Assembly: GCF_009649845.1 (NCBI RefSeq)
Contig: NZ_WJIE01000007.1
Coordinates: 310,001-374,000, forward strand
Direction: 5' to 3'
Source of the DNA: Polyangium spumosum
GTDB lineage: Bacteria > Myxococcota_A > Polyangia > Polyangiales > Polyangiaceae
DNA: 64,000 nt
Shown: piece after piece, positions 33,207 to 41,194 of the stretch
Layout of the letters: every line of letters starts with the position of its first letter
Position numbering within the stretch: the first letter of the stretch is position 1
The notes under the pieces: model-generated
What the model saw: the letters and a program-made list of their open reading frames with translations, nothing else
Told to the model about the DNA's origin: nothing
Databases searched by the model: none
Translations under genes and position numbers: made by a program

Positions 33207-34058
33207 ATGCCCTCCGATCTAGCCCTCGACACGAAAGTCACGCCCGTCCCCGGTTCGTCCGGTCATTACACAACCCATTTGCCCGACGCCTGGAGCTGGA
33301 ACCTGCCCTCGGGCGGCGTGCTCATGACCGTGGCGCTGCGCGCGATCGAAGACGCCATCGGCGACGCGACGTTTCGCCCGGTCTCGGCGACGTCGCTCTT
33401 CTGCACCCCCGTCCCGGCGGGGCCACTCGAGGTGCGGGTCGAGATCCTCCGGCGAGGGAATGCGGCCGTGCAGGCGCGCGCCGCGCTCCGCGCCGAGGCG
33501 TCCCCGGGCACGGACCTCGAGGTGAGCGCGACCTTCGCCCGGGAGCGGCCCGGGATCGACCTCATCGACACCTCGCCTCCACGTGTCCCCGATCCCGAGC
33601 AGGCCCCGCCGATCGTGGAGCCGCGCCGCTCGACCCCTGGCCGGACCGAATACCCGTTCCTCGACAACTTCGACTCGCGCCTCGGGCTCGGGCACGTCTG
33701 GTGGGAGCCCGGCTGGTCCGCGGGGCCTGCTCGTTATGCGCGCTGGATGCGTTACAAGATCCCCCAGCGCCTGCCGGACGGCACGCTCGATCCCTTCGCG
33801 ATCCCGCCGATCGCGGACCTCATGCCCCCCGCCCTGCGCCAGAAGCTCGGCCCGGACGGCCCGCCTTTCCACGCGCCGAGCCTGGACCTCACGGTGCATT
33901 TCCTCGACCCCACGACGAGCGAATGGCAACTCGTGAGCGTGTGGGCGCGCAGGGCGCGGATGGGTCACGCGACGGCGGAGGTGGAGGTCTGGGGCGCGGA
34001 CGGCAAGCTCACGGCGTACGCGACGCAGACGATGTTTCTGCGCAAACCGACCCGGTAG
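33207..34058 (+). CDS. Acyl-CoA thioesterase family protein (double hotdog)
   Basis: 283 residues. The layout is that of TesB-like two-hotdog thioesterases. The first hotdog covers about 10-115 (PSGGVLMTVALRAIEDA, PVSATSLFCTPVPAGPLEVRVEILRRG). The second covers about 150-283 (SLDLTVHFLDP, EWQLVSVWARRARMGHATAEVEVWG, YATQTMFLR). It probably hydrolyses acyl-CoA thioesters in the cytoplasm; chain length is not predictable. It starts 10 bp after the permease stop and is likely cotranscribed with it, which hints at a lipid-like export substrate, though that is inference. Confidence 0.8.
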   Translation: MPSDLALDTKVTPVPGSSGHYTTHLPDAWSWNLPSGGVLMTVALRAIEDAIGDATFRPVSATSLFCTPVPAGPLEVRVEILRRGNAAVQARAALRAEASPGTDLEVSATFARERPGIDLIDTSPPRVPDPEQAPPIVEPRRSTPGRTEYPFLDNFDSRLGLGHVWWEPGWSAGPARYARWMRYKIPQRLPDGTLDPFAIPPIADLMPPALRQKLGPDGPPFHAPSLDLTVHFLDPTTSEWQLVSVWARRARMGHATAEVEVWGADGKLTAYATQTMFLRKPTR

Positions 34059-34106
34059 CGCCGAGTGCATTGACGAACCACGCGGACCCCCGCACGATGC
34101 CTCGCC

Positions 34107-34670
34107 ATGGAACGAAAGAAGGCGCGATGGGCGGCGATGCTCTCGCTCGTCGCGGCGCTCGTGTTGCCTTCCCGCGCGCGCGCCGACGCCGTCCCGCCCG
34201 CGCCGACCTCGTGTCCCAGCGGGACCCACGGCATCACCGGGCACCTCGGCGCGGGCTGCGCCCCCGACCACTGCCCCACCGGCTCCGAACCTGCCGTCTG
34301 CGACGGCGGCGCGCGGCCTTGCTGCTTGATGGAGCTCTGCAACATGCGCGACGGGAGGTCCTGCGCGCCGAACGCGTGCGCCGAGGTGCGGATGTGCGTC
34401 GCCCCCGGCGTCATCCGGACCCCGGGGTCCGGCGCCAGCCATCGAGAGGCCGTGAGCTACGTGAACGAGGACAAAGGCTGCGCGCCGGGCTCGACGCAGG
34501 AGATCGTGGCCACGTGCCTGAAGACGACGTCCGCGACGAGCGCGCCGGGCCGCCGCGGCGCGATCTGCTCGTGTGATCTCGGCGCGAACGAGCCCGGGGC
34601 GCTCCCGCTCGCCGCGGGCGTGATGGTTTGTCTCTTCGCATGGGCGCGGAGGCGCGAAGCCCGATGCTGA
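34107..34670 (+). CDS. Secreted Cys-rich protein with hydrophobic RR tail (MYXO-CTERM-like)
   Basis: 187 residues. Signal peptide (about 1-26), then a Cys-rich body with 16 or so Cys (for example TSCPSGTHGITGHLGAGC, PCCLMELCNM, APNACAEVRMC). The C-terminus has CSC, a ~17-residue hydrophobic helix (ALPLAAGVMVCLFAWA) and a basic end RRREARC. This Cys-helix-Arg order resembles the MYXO-CTERM sorting tail of myxobacterial surface proteins, though it lacks a full consensus. It is presumably anchored to the cell surface. It overlaps the next gene by seven bases. Function unknown. Confidence 0.75.
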   Translation: MERKKARWAAMLSLVAALVLPSRARADAVPPAPTSCPSGTHGITGHLGAGCAPDHCPTGSEPAVCDGGARPCCLMELCNMRDGRSCAPNACAEVRMCVAPGVIRTPGSGASHREAVSYVNEDKGCAPGSTQEIVATCLKTTSATSAPGRRGAICSCDLGANEPGALPLAAGVMVCLFAWARRREARC

Positions 34671-35224
34671 AATGGCTACTCGTCGGCCTCGTGGTGTTCT
34701 TGATCTACCGGCTCGTGCTGAAGCGACCGCGTTATGATCGGCTCTTCTCCCCGGACCACCTGATGGAGCTCTCCCGCGGGCTCGGCCGCGCCAAGGAGGC
34801 CGCGCTCGGGCGCGTCGGGAAAGGCCCGCCGGCGGATCCGTTCGCCGAGGGCAATGCGTTCGTCACGTCGGCCGACATCGCCGTGGTGTACACGGTGGCG
34901 AAAGCCGGCGAGGACGGACACGAGCACCACGTCTCGCTCTCGCATCGCGGCGGCCCGTTCGCCCGCGCGGCGGCTGGGTTTCTGGCCGCGGCGATCCGCC
35001 GCTTGCTCGGGGTCGCAGAGGCGCCCGGCGTGCTCGCGGTCTCGAGCTCCGGGGTCTACCACTTGATCTTCCAGGTCCCCGCCGCGGAGGAGGCGCGGTT
35101 CGCAGCGCGCTCCGTCCCGGAGCTCGACGAGGAGGCCGCGCGGGCGCTGCTCGGCGCGGCCATGGACGAGCGGGGCGATTTGCTCGCGCGCCTCGGCAAG
35201 CTCGACGTGAAGCTCCCGAAATGA
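34664..35224 (+). CDS. Membrane-anchored hypothetical protein
   Basis: 186 residues from the ATG at 34664, which overlaps the preceding stop. The upstream in-frame ATG at 34628 would extend it inside the previous gene and break the N-terminal anchor, so I prefer 34664. One N-terminal membrane helix (about 4-22) is followed by a soluble domain with RPRYDRLFSPDHLMELSRGL, then beta-rich sequence (DIAVVYTVAKAG, VSLSHRGGPF, GVYHLIFQV). No family recognised. GGAGG lies about 11 bases upstream. Probably cotranscribed with the secreted protein before it. Confidence 0.65.
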   Translation: MLKWLLVGLVVFLIYRLVLKRPRYDRLFSPDHLMELSRGLGRAKEAALGRVGKGPPADPFAEGNAFVTSADIAVVYTVAKAGEDGHEHHVSLSHRGGPFARAAAGFLAAAIRRLLGVAEAPGVLAVSSSGVYHLIFQVPAAEEARFAARSVPELDEEAARALLGAAMDERGDLLARLGKLDVKLPK

Positions 35225-35253
35225 TGTTCTTGGGGTTCCGAAAGGAGCTTCTC

Positions 35254-36834
35254 ATGACACGACGACTTCGCTTCTTCGCTCTCTCTTGCCTCGCCACGCT
35301 CGGCGCCGCCTCCGCCTTCGCGACCGACGCCGACGCCTGCGGCGGCTGTTTCCATGCGGCAGACGATCCCGAGACCACGGTGGTGACGGGCCATCGCATG
35401 GCCTTCGCCATCTCCCCGACGCAGACCGTGCTCTGGGATCAGGTCGAATACACAGGATCGCCGCAGGAGTTCGCGTGGGTGCTCCCGATCAAAAAAGGCG
35501 CGCGCCTCGAGGTCGCGAGCAACGCCTGGTTCGAGGCGCTCGACGCGGCGACCTCGACGCGCGTCGTCCAGCCGCAGCTCTTCTGCGCCGACTTCGGCGG
35601 CGGCGACTTCGACAACTTCGAGAGCACGGACAGCGGCGGCAGCGGCTGCGGTTGCTTCATGATGAGCGCGGACTCGGCGAACTACGCGGGCGGGGGCACG
35701 GGCGGCGGCGAAGACCTGGCCCCGCCGCCGCCGCCGGTGGAGGTCGTCCGCCGCGAGACCGTCGGGCCCTACGAGGTCGTGACGCTCGCGACCGACACGC
35801 CCGGCGTGCTCACGGATTGGCTGCAGACCCATGGATTCGCGGTCGACGCCGAGATCCAGCCGATCATCGACCAGTACGTCGCGGAGGACTTCGACTTCAT
35901 CGCGATGCGGCTCGCGCCGGGCGAGGGCGTGCAAAGCATGAAGCCCGTGCGCGTGCTCTCGCCGGGCGCGACGCCCGTCATGCCCCTGCGTATGGTCGCG
36001 GCGGGGACGGGCGCGAACACGGCGATCACGCTCTACGTGATCGGCGAGGGGCGCTGGGAGGCGAAGAACTTCCCGAACGCGAAGCTCGAGCAGGCCGAGG
36101 TCACGTGGGACTTCGCGACGCAGAGCTCCGATTATTCGGTCCTGCGCAGCGAGGTGCTCGCGAAGGACAACGCGCGCACGTTCCTGTCCTCGTACGCGCG
36201 GCAAGGTCCGCTGCTCTCCCCGGTGCAAAACTCGACGGGGCAGATGACGCGGTACATGACGGACGCGAGCCCCCAGCAGTACTCGACGATCGGCGATCTC
36301 TTCGTGCAGACGGCGATCCTGAACGGCGAGGCGTCCGAATTCGAGGCGGACTGCGCCGGTCGCTTCCTGAAGTACGCGCCGAGCGCAGACGTCGTCGTGA
36401 ACCCCTGCGCCGAGGACGGGACGTGCGCCGCGGTCGAGCCGGGCCAGATCGACGCGCGCGACTTCGAATGCGCCGGTGTGATGGAGGGGACGACGCTCGA
36501 CGACCTCGCCGTCGCGTTCACCGGAATGCACCCGTCGAGCGTGTGGCTCACGCGGATCGAGGGCAACCTCTCGCGCGTGGCGCTCGAGCTCGACCTCGAG
36601 CTGCAGGCGGAGAAGACGCAGGTCGAGGTCGACAACTGGCTCACCGCGGGCAAGAAGCAAAACACGCCCTGCGTGGAGTCGGCCGTGGCGCCCCTCCTGA
36701 AGGACACGGGCGCGACGCCGCGCGAGCGCCGGCAGCGCAAGGAGTTCGCCGCTGCATTGCTGGCGCTCGTCGGCATCGGCGCCGCGCTCGGCCGCAGGGT
36801 GCGCCGCGCGCTGCCGGCGCCCTCGGCGCAATGA
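35254..36834 (+). CDS. DUF2330 family exported protein
   Basis: 526 residues from the ATG at 35254, with AAAGGAG about six bases upstream; the frame opens at 35221 but without a ribosome site. Signal peptide to about residue 27, then the conserved start of DUF2330 proteins (DACGGCFHAADDPETTVVTGHRMAFA, split by the family's CGGC). Near residues 130-150 a Gly/Cys segment SGCGCFMMS is followed by a Pro-rich stretch. The C-terminal tail has a hydrophobic helix and Arg residues (ALLALVGIGAALGRRVRR), again like a sorting anchor. DUF2330 proteins are common in myxobacteria and have no assigned role. Confidence 0.85.
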   Translation: MTRRLRFFALSCLATLGAASAFATDADACGGCFHAADDPETTVVTGHRMAFAISPTQTVLWDQVEYTGSPQEFAWVLPIKKGARLEVASNAWFEALDAATSTRVVQPQLFCADFGGGDFDNFESTDSGGSGCGCFMMSADSANYAGGGTGGGEDLAPPPPPVEVVRRETVGPYEVVTLATDTPGVLTDWLQTHGFAVDAEIQPIIDQYVAEDFDFIAMRLAPGEGVQSMKPVRVLSPGATPVMPLRMVAAGTGANTAITLYVIGEGRWEAKNFPNAKLEQAEVTWDFATQSSDYSVLRSEVLAKDNARTFLSSYARQGPLLSPVQNSTGQMTRYMTDASPQQYSTIGDLFVQTAILNGEASEFEADCAGRFLKYAPSADVVVNPCAEDGTCAAVEPGQIDARDFECAGVMEGTTLDDLAVAFTGMHPSSVWLTRIEGNLSRVALELDLELQAEKTQVEVDNWLTAGKKQNTPCVESAVAPLLKDTGATPRERRQRKEFAAALLALVGIGAALGRRVRRALPAPSAQ

Positions 36835-36873
36835 AATGAAGGATCCGGCGGGGCCCTCGGAGGAACGTCTCGC

Positions 36874-37485
36874 ATGACGGTGACGCACATCGCAGACCGG
36901 AGGGCGCGCGACGAGCTCGCGCGGCTCATGGAACGCTTCGCCCGAAGGCCCCGCCCGATCCACGTCGTGAAGAAGTCCGCATACTGGCACCAGCGGGCCG
37001 CCGGCGCGGCCCTCTTCGCCGTGACGTTCGGCGGCCAACACAAGTACCTCAGCCATTACGTCACCACGCTCGGCCACACGATCTACGTGCCCGACGATTT
37101 CGACGACTGGGCCCCGACCCGCGCCCTCGAGATCCTCCGCCACGAGGCGGTGCACGTCGCTCAATTCGAGCGGTACGGCTGGGTCGTGATGGTGCTCTTC
37201 TACGGCGTCCTGCCCTTGCCGATGGGCCTCGCCTGGTTCCGCGCCCGCTTCGAGTGGGAGGCGTACGAGGAGACGTTACGCGCCGTCGCCGAGGTCGAGG
37301 GCCTCGCCGCGGCCCGCGCCCCGGCGCTGCGGGAGGAGATCGTGCGGCGCTTCACCGGGCCGGATTATGGCTGGATGTGGCCTTTTCCGCGCACGATCGA
37401 GCGCTGGATCGACGAGGCGCTCGTGAAGATCGAGGGCGAGCTCGCGCAAAGCGAGCCCTCGACACCGTCTGCCGAGAAGCGTTAG
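36874..37485 (+). CDS. HExxH-containing putative metallopeptidase-like protein
   Basis: 203 residues. The segment LRHEAVHVAQFERYG contains HEAVH, the zinc-binding HExxH form of many metallopeptidases, followed by a hydrophobic segment (WVVMVLFYGVLPLPMGLAW) and FEWEAYEETLRA, where a third Glu ligand could lie. There is no secretion signal. Similar short proteins with HExxH followed by 'FExxA' are predicted minimal gluzincin-like peptidases; activity is inference. GGAGGAACG upstream gives a ribosome site. The FMN enzyme follows after 23 bp and may be cotranscribed. Confidence 0.65.
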   Translation: MTVTHIADRRARDELARLMERFARRPRPIHVVKKSAYWHQRAAGAALFAVTFGGQHKYLSHYVTTLGHTIYVPDDFDDWAPTRALEILRHEAVHVAQFERYGWVVMVLFYGVLPLPMGLAWFRARFEWEAYEETLRAVAEVEGLAAARAPALREEIVRRFTGPDYGWMWPFPRTIERWIDEALVKIEGELAQSEPSTPSAEKR

Positions 37486-37508
37486 CCTGCCCCGGAGGTA
37501 AAGCCGCC

Positions 37509-39080
37509 GTGTGGATCATCCTGGCCCTCTTCGCCGCGCTCGTCGTCGCCGTCACGATCTACGACGTGACGCAGACGAAACACGCGATCCTGCGTAATTT
37601 CCCGATCATCGGCCATTTTCGTTATCTGCTCGAGGCCGTGGGGCCGGAGCTCCGGCAATACATCGTCACGAACAACGACGAGGAGCGCCCCTTCAGCCGC
37701 GACCAGCGCCGGTGGATCTACGCGTCGGCGAAGAAGGAGAACAACTACTTCGGGTTCGGCACGGACAACGACCTCGAGCAGAGCCCGAACTACCTCATCG
37801 TCAAGCACGCCGCTTTCCCGCTGCCGGAGCTGCACGCAGGCGAGCCCGGCTACGACCCGGGCTACCGGGTGCCGTGCGCGAAGGTGCTCGGCGGCAAGCG
37901 GGCCCGGAAGAAGGCATTTCGCCCGAATTCGGTGATCAACTCGTCGGCGATGAGCTACGGCTCGCTCTCGGGCGCGGCCGTCGAGGCGATCAACCGCGGC
38001 GCGAAGCTCGCGGGCTGCATGCAGAACACGGGCGAAGGCGGCGTGTCGCCCCACCACCGGCACGGCGGCGAGCTCGTCTGGCAAATCGGCACGGGGTATT
38101 TCGGCTGCCGCGACGAGCAGGGGCGCTTCAGCATGGAGCGCTTCCTCGAGACGGTCGCCTCGGCGCCCGTCCGCGCGATCGAGATCAAGCTGAGCCAGGG
38201 CGCGAAGCCCGGCCTCGGGGGCGTCTTGCCGGGCGCGAAGGTGACGGCCGAGATCGCGAAGATCCGCGGCATCCCCCTCGGACAAACCTGCATCAGCCCC
38301 GCGGCGCACACGGCATTCTCGTCGGCCGACGAGCTGCTCGATTTCGTGGAGAAGCTCGCCGAGGCCTCGGGCCTGCCCGTGGGCATCAAATCGGCCGTCG
38401 GCGAGGACAGGTTCTGGAAGGACCTCGCGAGGCTGATGGCCCGCGGCGATCGCGGCGTCGATTTCATCACGATCGACGGCGGCGAGGGCGGCACGGGCGC
38501 GGCTCCCCTCGTGTTCAGCGACCACGTGGCGCTGCCCTTCAAGATCGGGATGCCGCGCGTCTACCGCGCGTTCGCCGAGGCCGGGCTCGCCGAGGACCTC
38601 GTGTTCATCGGCTCGGGCAAGCTCGGCTTCCCCCACGCCTCGCTCCTCGCGTTCGCGCTCGGCTGCGACATGATCGCGGTCGCCCGCGAGGTGATGCTCT
38701 CGATCGGCTGCATCCAGGCGCAGGAGTGCCACACCGGCAAATGCCCCACGGGCGTGGCCACGCAGAACCGCTGGCTCGTGCGGGGCCTCGATCCGACGGA
38801 CAAGGCCGCGCGCTTCGCCAACTACGTCACGGTCCTGCGCAAGGAGCTCTTGCAGCTCGCGCGGGCCTGCGGCGTGCCCCATCCGGCGCTCGTGACGCTC
38901 GCAGAGCTCGAGATCCTCGACGACCGGCTCCACGCCCGCCCGGCCGCCTCGGTGTTCGAGTACCAGCCCGGCTGGGGTTCTCCCTCGGCCGCGGACATCG
39001 AGGCCATCCGCGCGATCATGGCCGGCAAGCCCGCGCCCGCGCTCCCCGGCGCCGAGGGGCTCGTCATCGCGCCCGGCTGA
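37509..39080 (+). CDS. Membrane-anchored FMN-binding glutamate synthase-like protein
   Basis: 523 residues from a GTG at 37509 with GGAGG about ten bases upstream. An N-terminal helix (about 1-18) anchors it to the membrane. The rest is the FMN/iron-sulfur domain of the glutamate synthase large subunit: SVINSSAMSYGSLSGAAVEAIN, NTGEGGVSPHH, IEIKLSQGAKPGLGG, ITIDGGEGGTGAAPL, and the [3Fe-4S] cysteines in CIQAQECHTGKCPTGVATQ. It lacks the glutaminase domain and is thus the archaeal-type, stand-alone FMN protein. The native electron partner and substrate are not known. A strong terminator follows the stop. Confidence 0.9.
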   Translation: MWIILALFAALVVAVTIYDVTQTKHAILRNFPIIGHFRYLLEAVGPELRQYIVTNNDEERPFSRDQRRWIYASAKKENNYFGFGTDNDLEQSPNYLIVKHAAFPLPELHAGEPGYDPGYRVPCAKVLGGKRARKKAFRPNSVINSSAMSYGSLSGAAVEAINRGAKLAGCMQNTGEGGVSPHHRHGGELVWQIGTGYFGCRDEQGRFSMERFLETVASAPVRAIEIKLSQGAKPGLGGVLPGAKVTAEIAKIRGIPLGQTCISPAAHTAFSSADELLDFVEKLAEASGLPVGIKSAVGEDRFWKDLARLMARGDRGVDFITIDGGEGGTGAAPLVFSDHVALPFKIGMPRVYRAFAEAGLAEDLVFIGSGKLGFPHASLLAFALGCDMIAVAREVMLSIGCIQAQECHTGKCPTGVATQNRWLVRGLDPTDKAARFANYVTVLRKELLQLARACGVPHPALVTLAELEILDDRLHARPAASVFEYQPGWGSPSAADIEAIRAIMAGKPAPALPGAEGLVIAPG

Positions 39081-39110
39081 GCCGCGCCCTTTCGCGTCTT
39101 CGAAAACGAA

Positions 39111-39138
39111 AGCGCCGCCCGAGGGGGCGGCGCTTTTT
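39111..39138. terminator. Intrinsic bidirectional terminator
   Basis: A perfect 10-bp stem, AGCGCCGCCC and GGGCGGCGCT, with loop GAGG, ends in a T-run on the plus strand (39134-39138). On the minus strand the stem is followed by TTTCGTTTTC. It therefore ends both the FMN enzyme gene and the convergent gene at 39175. It is the clearest terminator in the window. Confidence 0.9.
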
Positions 39139-39174
39139 CATTTCACGCGGGCCCGGGAGAGCGCCGCGGCAGGC

Positions 39175-39576
39175 TCACTTCGCGTCGACGGGGATCTTGA
39201 CCGTCTCGACGAACGGCTCGCAGGTCGACTCCGTGCAGACGGCGCCCTTGAGCTGGGCCTCGATCACCTTCTTGCCCGGCGCGGAGGACGTCGCCACGAC
39301 GGTGAAGCTGAGCTCTTCCTTCGAAACCTTCGCGTCGGACGCGACGAGCTTCGCCTTCTCCACGCTCACGCCCTCGGGCGCCGTGAGAATGAGCTTGTGC
39401 GGGTACTCGAGGTTGACGTGATACGCGCCCTTCGCCTTGACGGTGATGGTCGCCGAGCTCTTCTCGCCGGACTTGCCCGTGGCCGGCGAGATCTTGAGGT
39501 CGTACTTGTCGCCCGCGAACGCGGCGCCGGCAAAGGCAAGGATGGCAACAGCAGCGAGCGAAAGGGCTTTCTTCAT
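39175..39576 (-). CDS. Small exported beta-rich protein
   Basis: 133 residues with a classical signal peptide (MKKALSLAAVAILAFAGAAFA). The mature ~110 residues are beta-rich with the repeated pattern of an immunoglobulin-like sandwich (SATITVKAKGAYHVNLEYPHK, EELSFTVVATSSAPGKKVIEA). A Cys pair (AVCTESTC) sits near the end and could form a disulfide. AGGAGG about eight bases upstream. It ends at the bidirectional terminator. The upstream 184-bp gap (39577-39760) holds AT-rich DNA and a 6-bp inverted repeat GCGAGC/GCTCGC at 39657-39679, but no definite promoter. Function unknown. Confidence 0.8.
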   Translation of the reverse strand: MKKALSLAAVAILAFAGAAFAGDKYDLKISPATGKSGEKSSATITVKAKGAYHVNLEYPHKLILTAPEGVSVEKAKLVASDAKVSKEELSFTVVATSSAPGKKVIEAQLKGAVCTESTCEPFVETVKIPVDAK

Positions 39577-39760
39577 GACGACCGTCCTCCTACGTGACTT
39601 CCGTTTTCAGCACGTCCCGTGCCAGACGTCAACGCCGCCGCACACCCGAAACGGCCGCGAGCAAATACCGTAAGCTCGCGATTTTCCGTCGTTACAAGCC
39701 GGGACGTCGGGAGACGCAACATACGGGGATGGATCAAGAACGGACCGGGTGGCCAAATAT

Positions 39761-40621
39761 TCATCCACCCAGCAGCGGGACGATCCGGTGTTCGGCCCGA
39801 TAAAACTCGAACTGCTGCTCCGTGCCGTGCCAGTACGCCACGCGCACGCGGGAGGGGATGGTGAGGCCACCCTCGGTGCGCTCCTCGTCGACGTCGACCC
39901 CGAACGGGATCCACGTGAAGCGCTTGTCCTTGGTCTGGTTCGACCAGCGAAGCAGGCTCGCCGAGCGCACCCGGCCCACGTCGTCGAGGGCGATGGCCAC
40001 CGTGTGTGGCTCGCCGGCGATCCGGAGCGTGGCGCGGATCGCGTCGGGCCCCTCGACCTCCCACCGCACGCCCCGCGAAGGCAGGAGCGAGGCCGGCGCG
40101 AGGATCGACTCGATCGCGAGCCGGCCCGCCGCCGAACGGCGCACGTCGAGCCCCCGCGCATGCGCCACGGGCACGGCCCCGATCGCATAAAACTCGGTGC
40201 CCGCGTCCTCACCCTCGAGCCAGTCGTAGCCCACGAACTTGCTGCGCCCACCGCCCACCGAGGCCTTCCACACGAACCCGCGCGGCGGCGCGAGCAGCGC
40301 CTCGGCCTCCATCGGGCGCCACGCGTCCGTCGGCGACAGGCGCATCTCGCCGCGGATGGCGAGGCGCACGGCCGGATCGAGGGGCGCGCCCTCGGCGAGC
40401 GCATGCCGGAAATAACGCGCCACCGGCTCGGGGAGGCCATCGAGCTCGCTGGGATCGAAGCGGCCTTCGATCGGCCGTGGCAAAAGAGCGCGCCACTTTC
40501 GCTGGATCACGCGGTCGCCATAGAGCCGCCGGCCCGCGAGGAAGACCGCTCCGCCGAACAACGTGCCCGTGACCCCGTAGACGATGCGGGGGATCAACCT
40601 GCCGCCGCCACGAGAAGCCAT
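39761..40621 (-). CDS. DUF6544-like protein
   Basis: 286 residues from the ATG at 40621, preceded by GGAAGGCGAAGGAG. A short N-terminal membrane segment (about 11-30) is followed by the family-like pattern LPEPVARYFRHALAEG, VRLAIRGEMRL, WRPMEAEALLAPPRGFVWKA and the end segment FTWIPFGVDVDEER. The fold resembles a beta-barrel lipid-binding domain. The function of the family is not established. Probably cotranscribed with the lipoprotein at 40641, which lies 19 bp upstream. Confidence 0.75.
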   Translation of the reverse strand: MASRGGGRLIPRIVYGVTGTLFGGAVFLAGRRLYGDRVIQRKWRALLPRPIEGRFDPSELDGLPEPVARYFRHALAEGAPLDPAVRLAIRGEMRLSPTDAWRPMEAEALLAPPRGFVWKASVGGGRSKFVGYDWLEGEDAGTEFYAIGAVPVAHARGLDVRRSAAGRLAIESILAPASLLPSRGVRWEVEGPDAIRATLRIAGEPHTVAIALDDVGRVRSASLLRWSNQTKDKRFTWIPFGVDVDEERTEGGLTIPSRVRVAYWHGTEQQFEFYRAEHRIVPLLGG

Positions 40622-40640
40622 CCGCTCCTTCGCCTTCCTT

Positions 40641-41162
40641 TCAGGGCGTCGCGCCGGCGTCCATCTTCGCACGCGAGAGCAGGATGGCCACCTCCATCGG
40701 CATGGGCGTGCCGCAGAGCTCGCTCACCTCGGGCTTGAGCGTCTCGGCGTGTGGCTCGTATCCCTCGGCCTCGAGGAGCACGTTCACCGGGCCGCTCGTC
40801 CAGAGCTCACACACGAGCGTGGCGAGGTCGACGGGCGGCGGCTTGTTGCGATCGAGGTGGCAGACGAAATTGGCCCCGTCGTCGAGCGTCCTCCACGTGC
40901 TCGTATCGGACAGGACGAACGGGGGTTCGTCCCCGGCGCTCCACTCGACGACGATACGAAGGTCCGGCGGGAGCGGCTCGCCCTCGGCGCGGATGTCGAG
41001 GACGAAGAGCGGCTCGGGAGGTCGTACGGGACAACCCCCCTCGCCTCCCTGCCCGCCGTCCACGCTGGGCGGCGGACGCGGAGGGCTCTCACATGCAGAG
41101 AGCCCCGTGAGGACGACCCCGAGAACCCCTACGCCCAAGGCGAACGCTCTGCGTGAAGACAC
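40641..41162 (-). CDS. Lipoprotein
   Basis: 173 residues, GTG start at 41162. Signal peptide with lipobox LSAC, then a Pro/Gly stem (PPRPPPSVDGGQGGEGG), as in several lipoproteins of this window. The ~130-residue domain has three further Cys (GCPVRPPE, FVCHLDR, ELCGTPMP) and beta-strand sequence. A TAATCT box lies nine bases before the GTG, with no Shine-Dalgarno sequence. 32 bp separate its start from the IgGFc-like gene's stop. Function unknown. Confidence 0.75.
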   Translation of the reverse strand: MSSRRAFALGVGVLGVVLTGLSACESPPRPPPSVDGGQGGEGGCPVRPPEPLFVLDIRAEGEPLPPDLRIVVEWSAGDEPPFVLSDTSTWRTLDDGANFVCHLDRNKPPPVDLATLVCELWTSGPVNVLLEAEGYEPHAETLKPEVSELCGTPMPMEVAILLSRAKMDAGATP

Positions 41163-41171
41163 AGTGCGTCG

Positions 41172-41177
41172 AGATTA
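41172..41177 (-). promoter_or_regulatory. -10 box TAATCT before start at 41162
   Basis: TAATCT on the minus strand ends nine bases before the GTG at 41162. Confidence 0.45.
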
Positions 41178-41194
41178 ACCGATTTTCCGGACGA

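Noticed and set aside
39657-39679. GCGAGC/GCTCGC inverted repeat as a terminator for the gene ending at 39761
   Set aside because: Short arms, an 11-base loop and no T-run on either strand; kept only as a remark.
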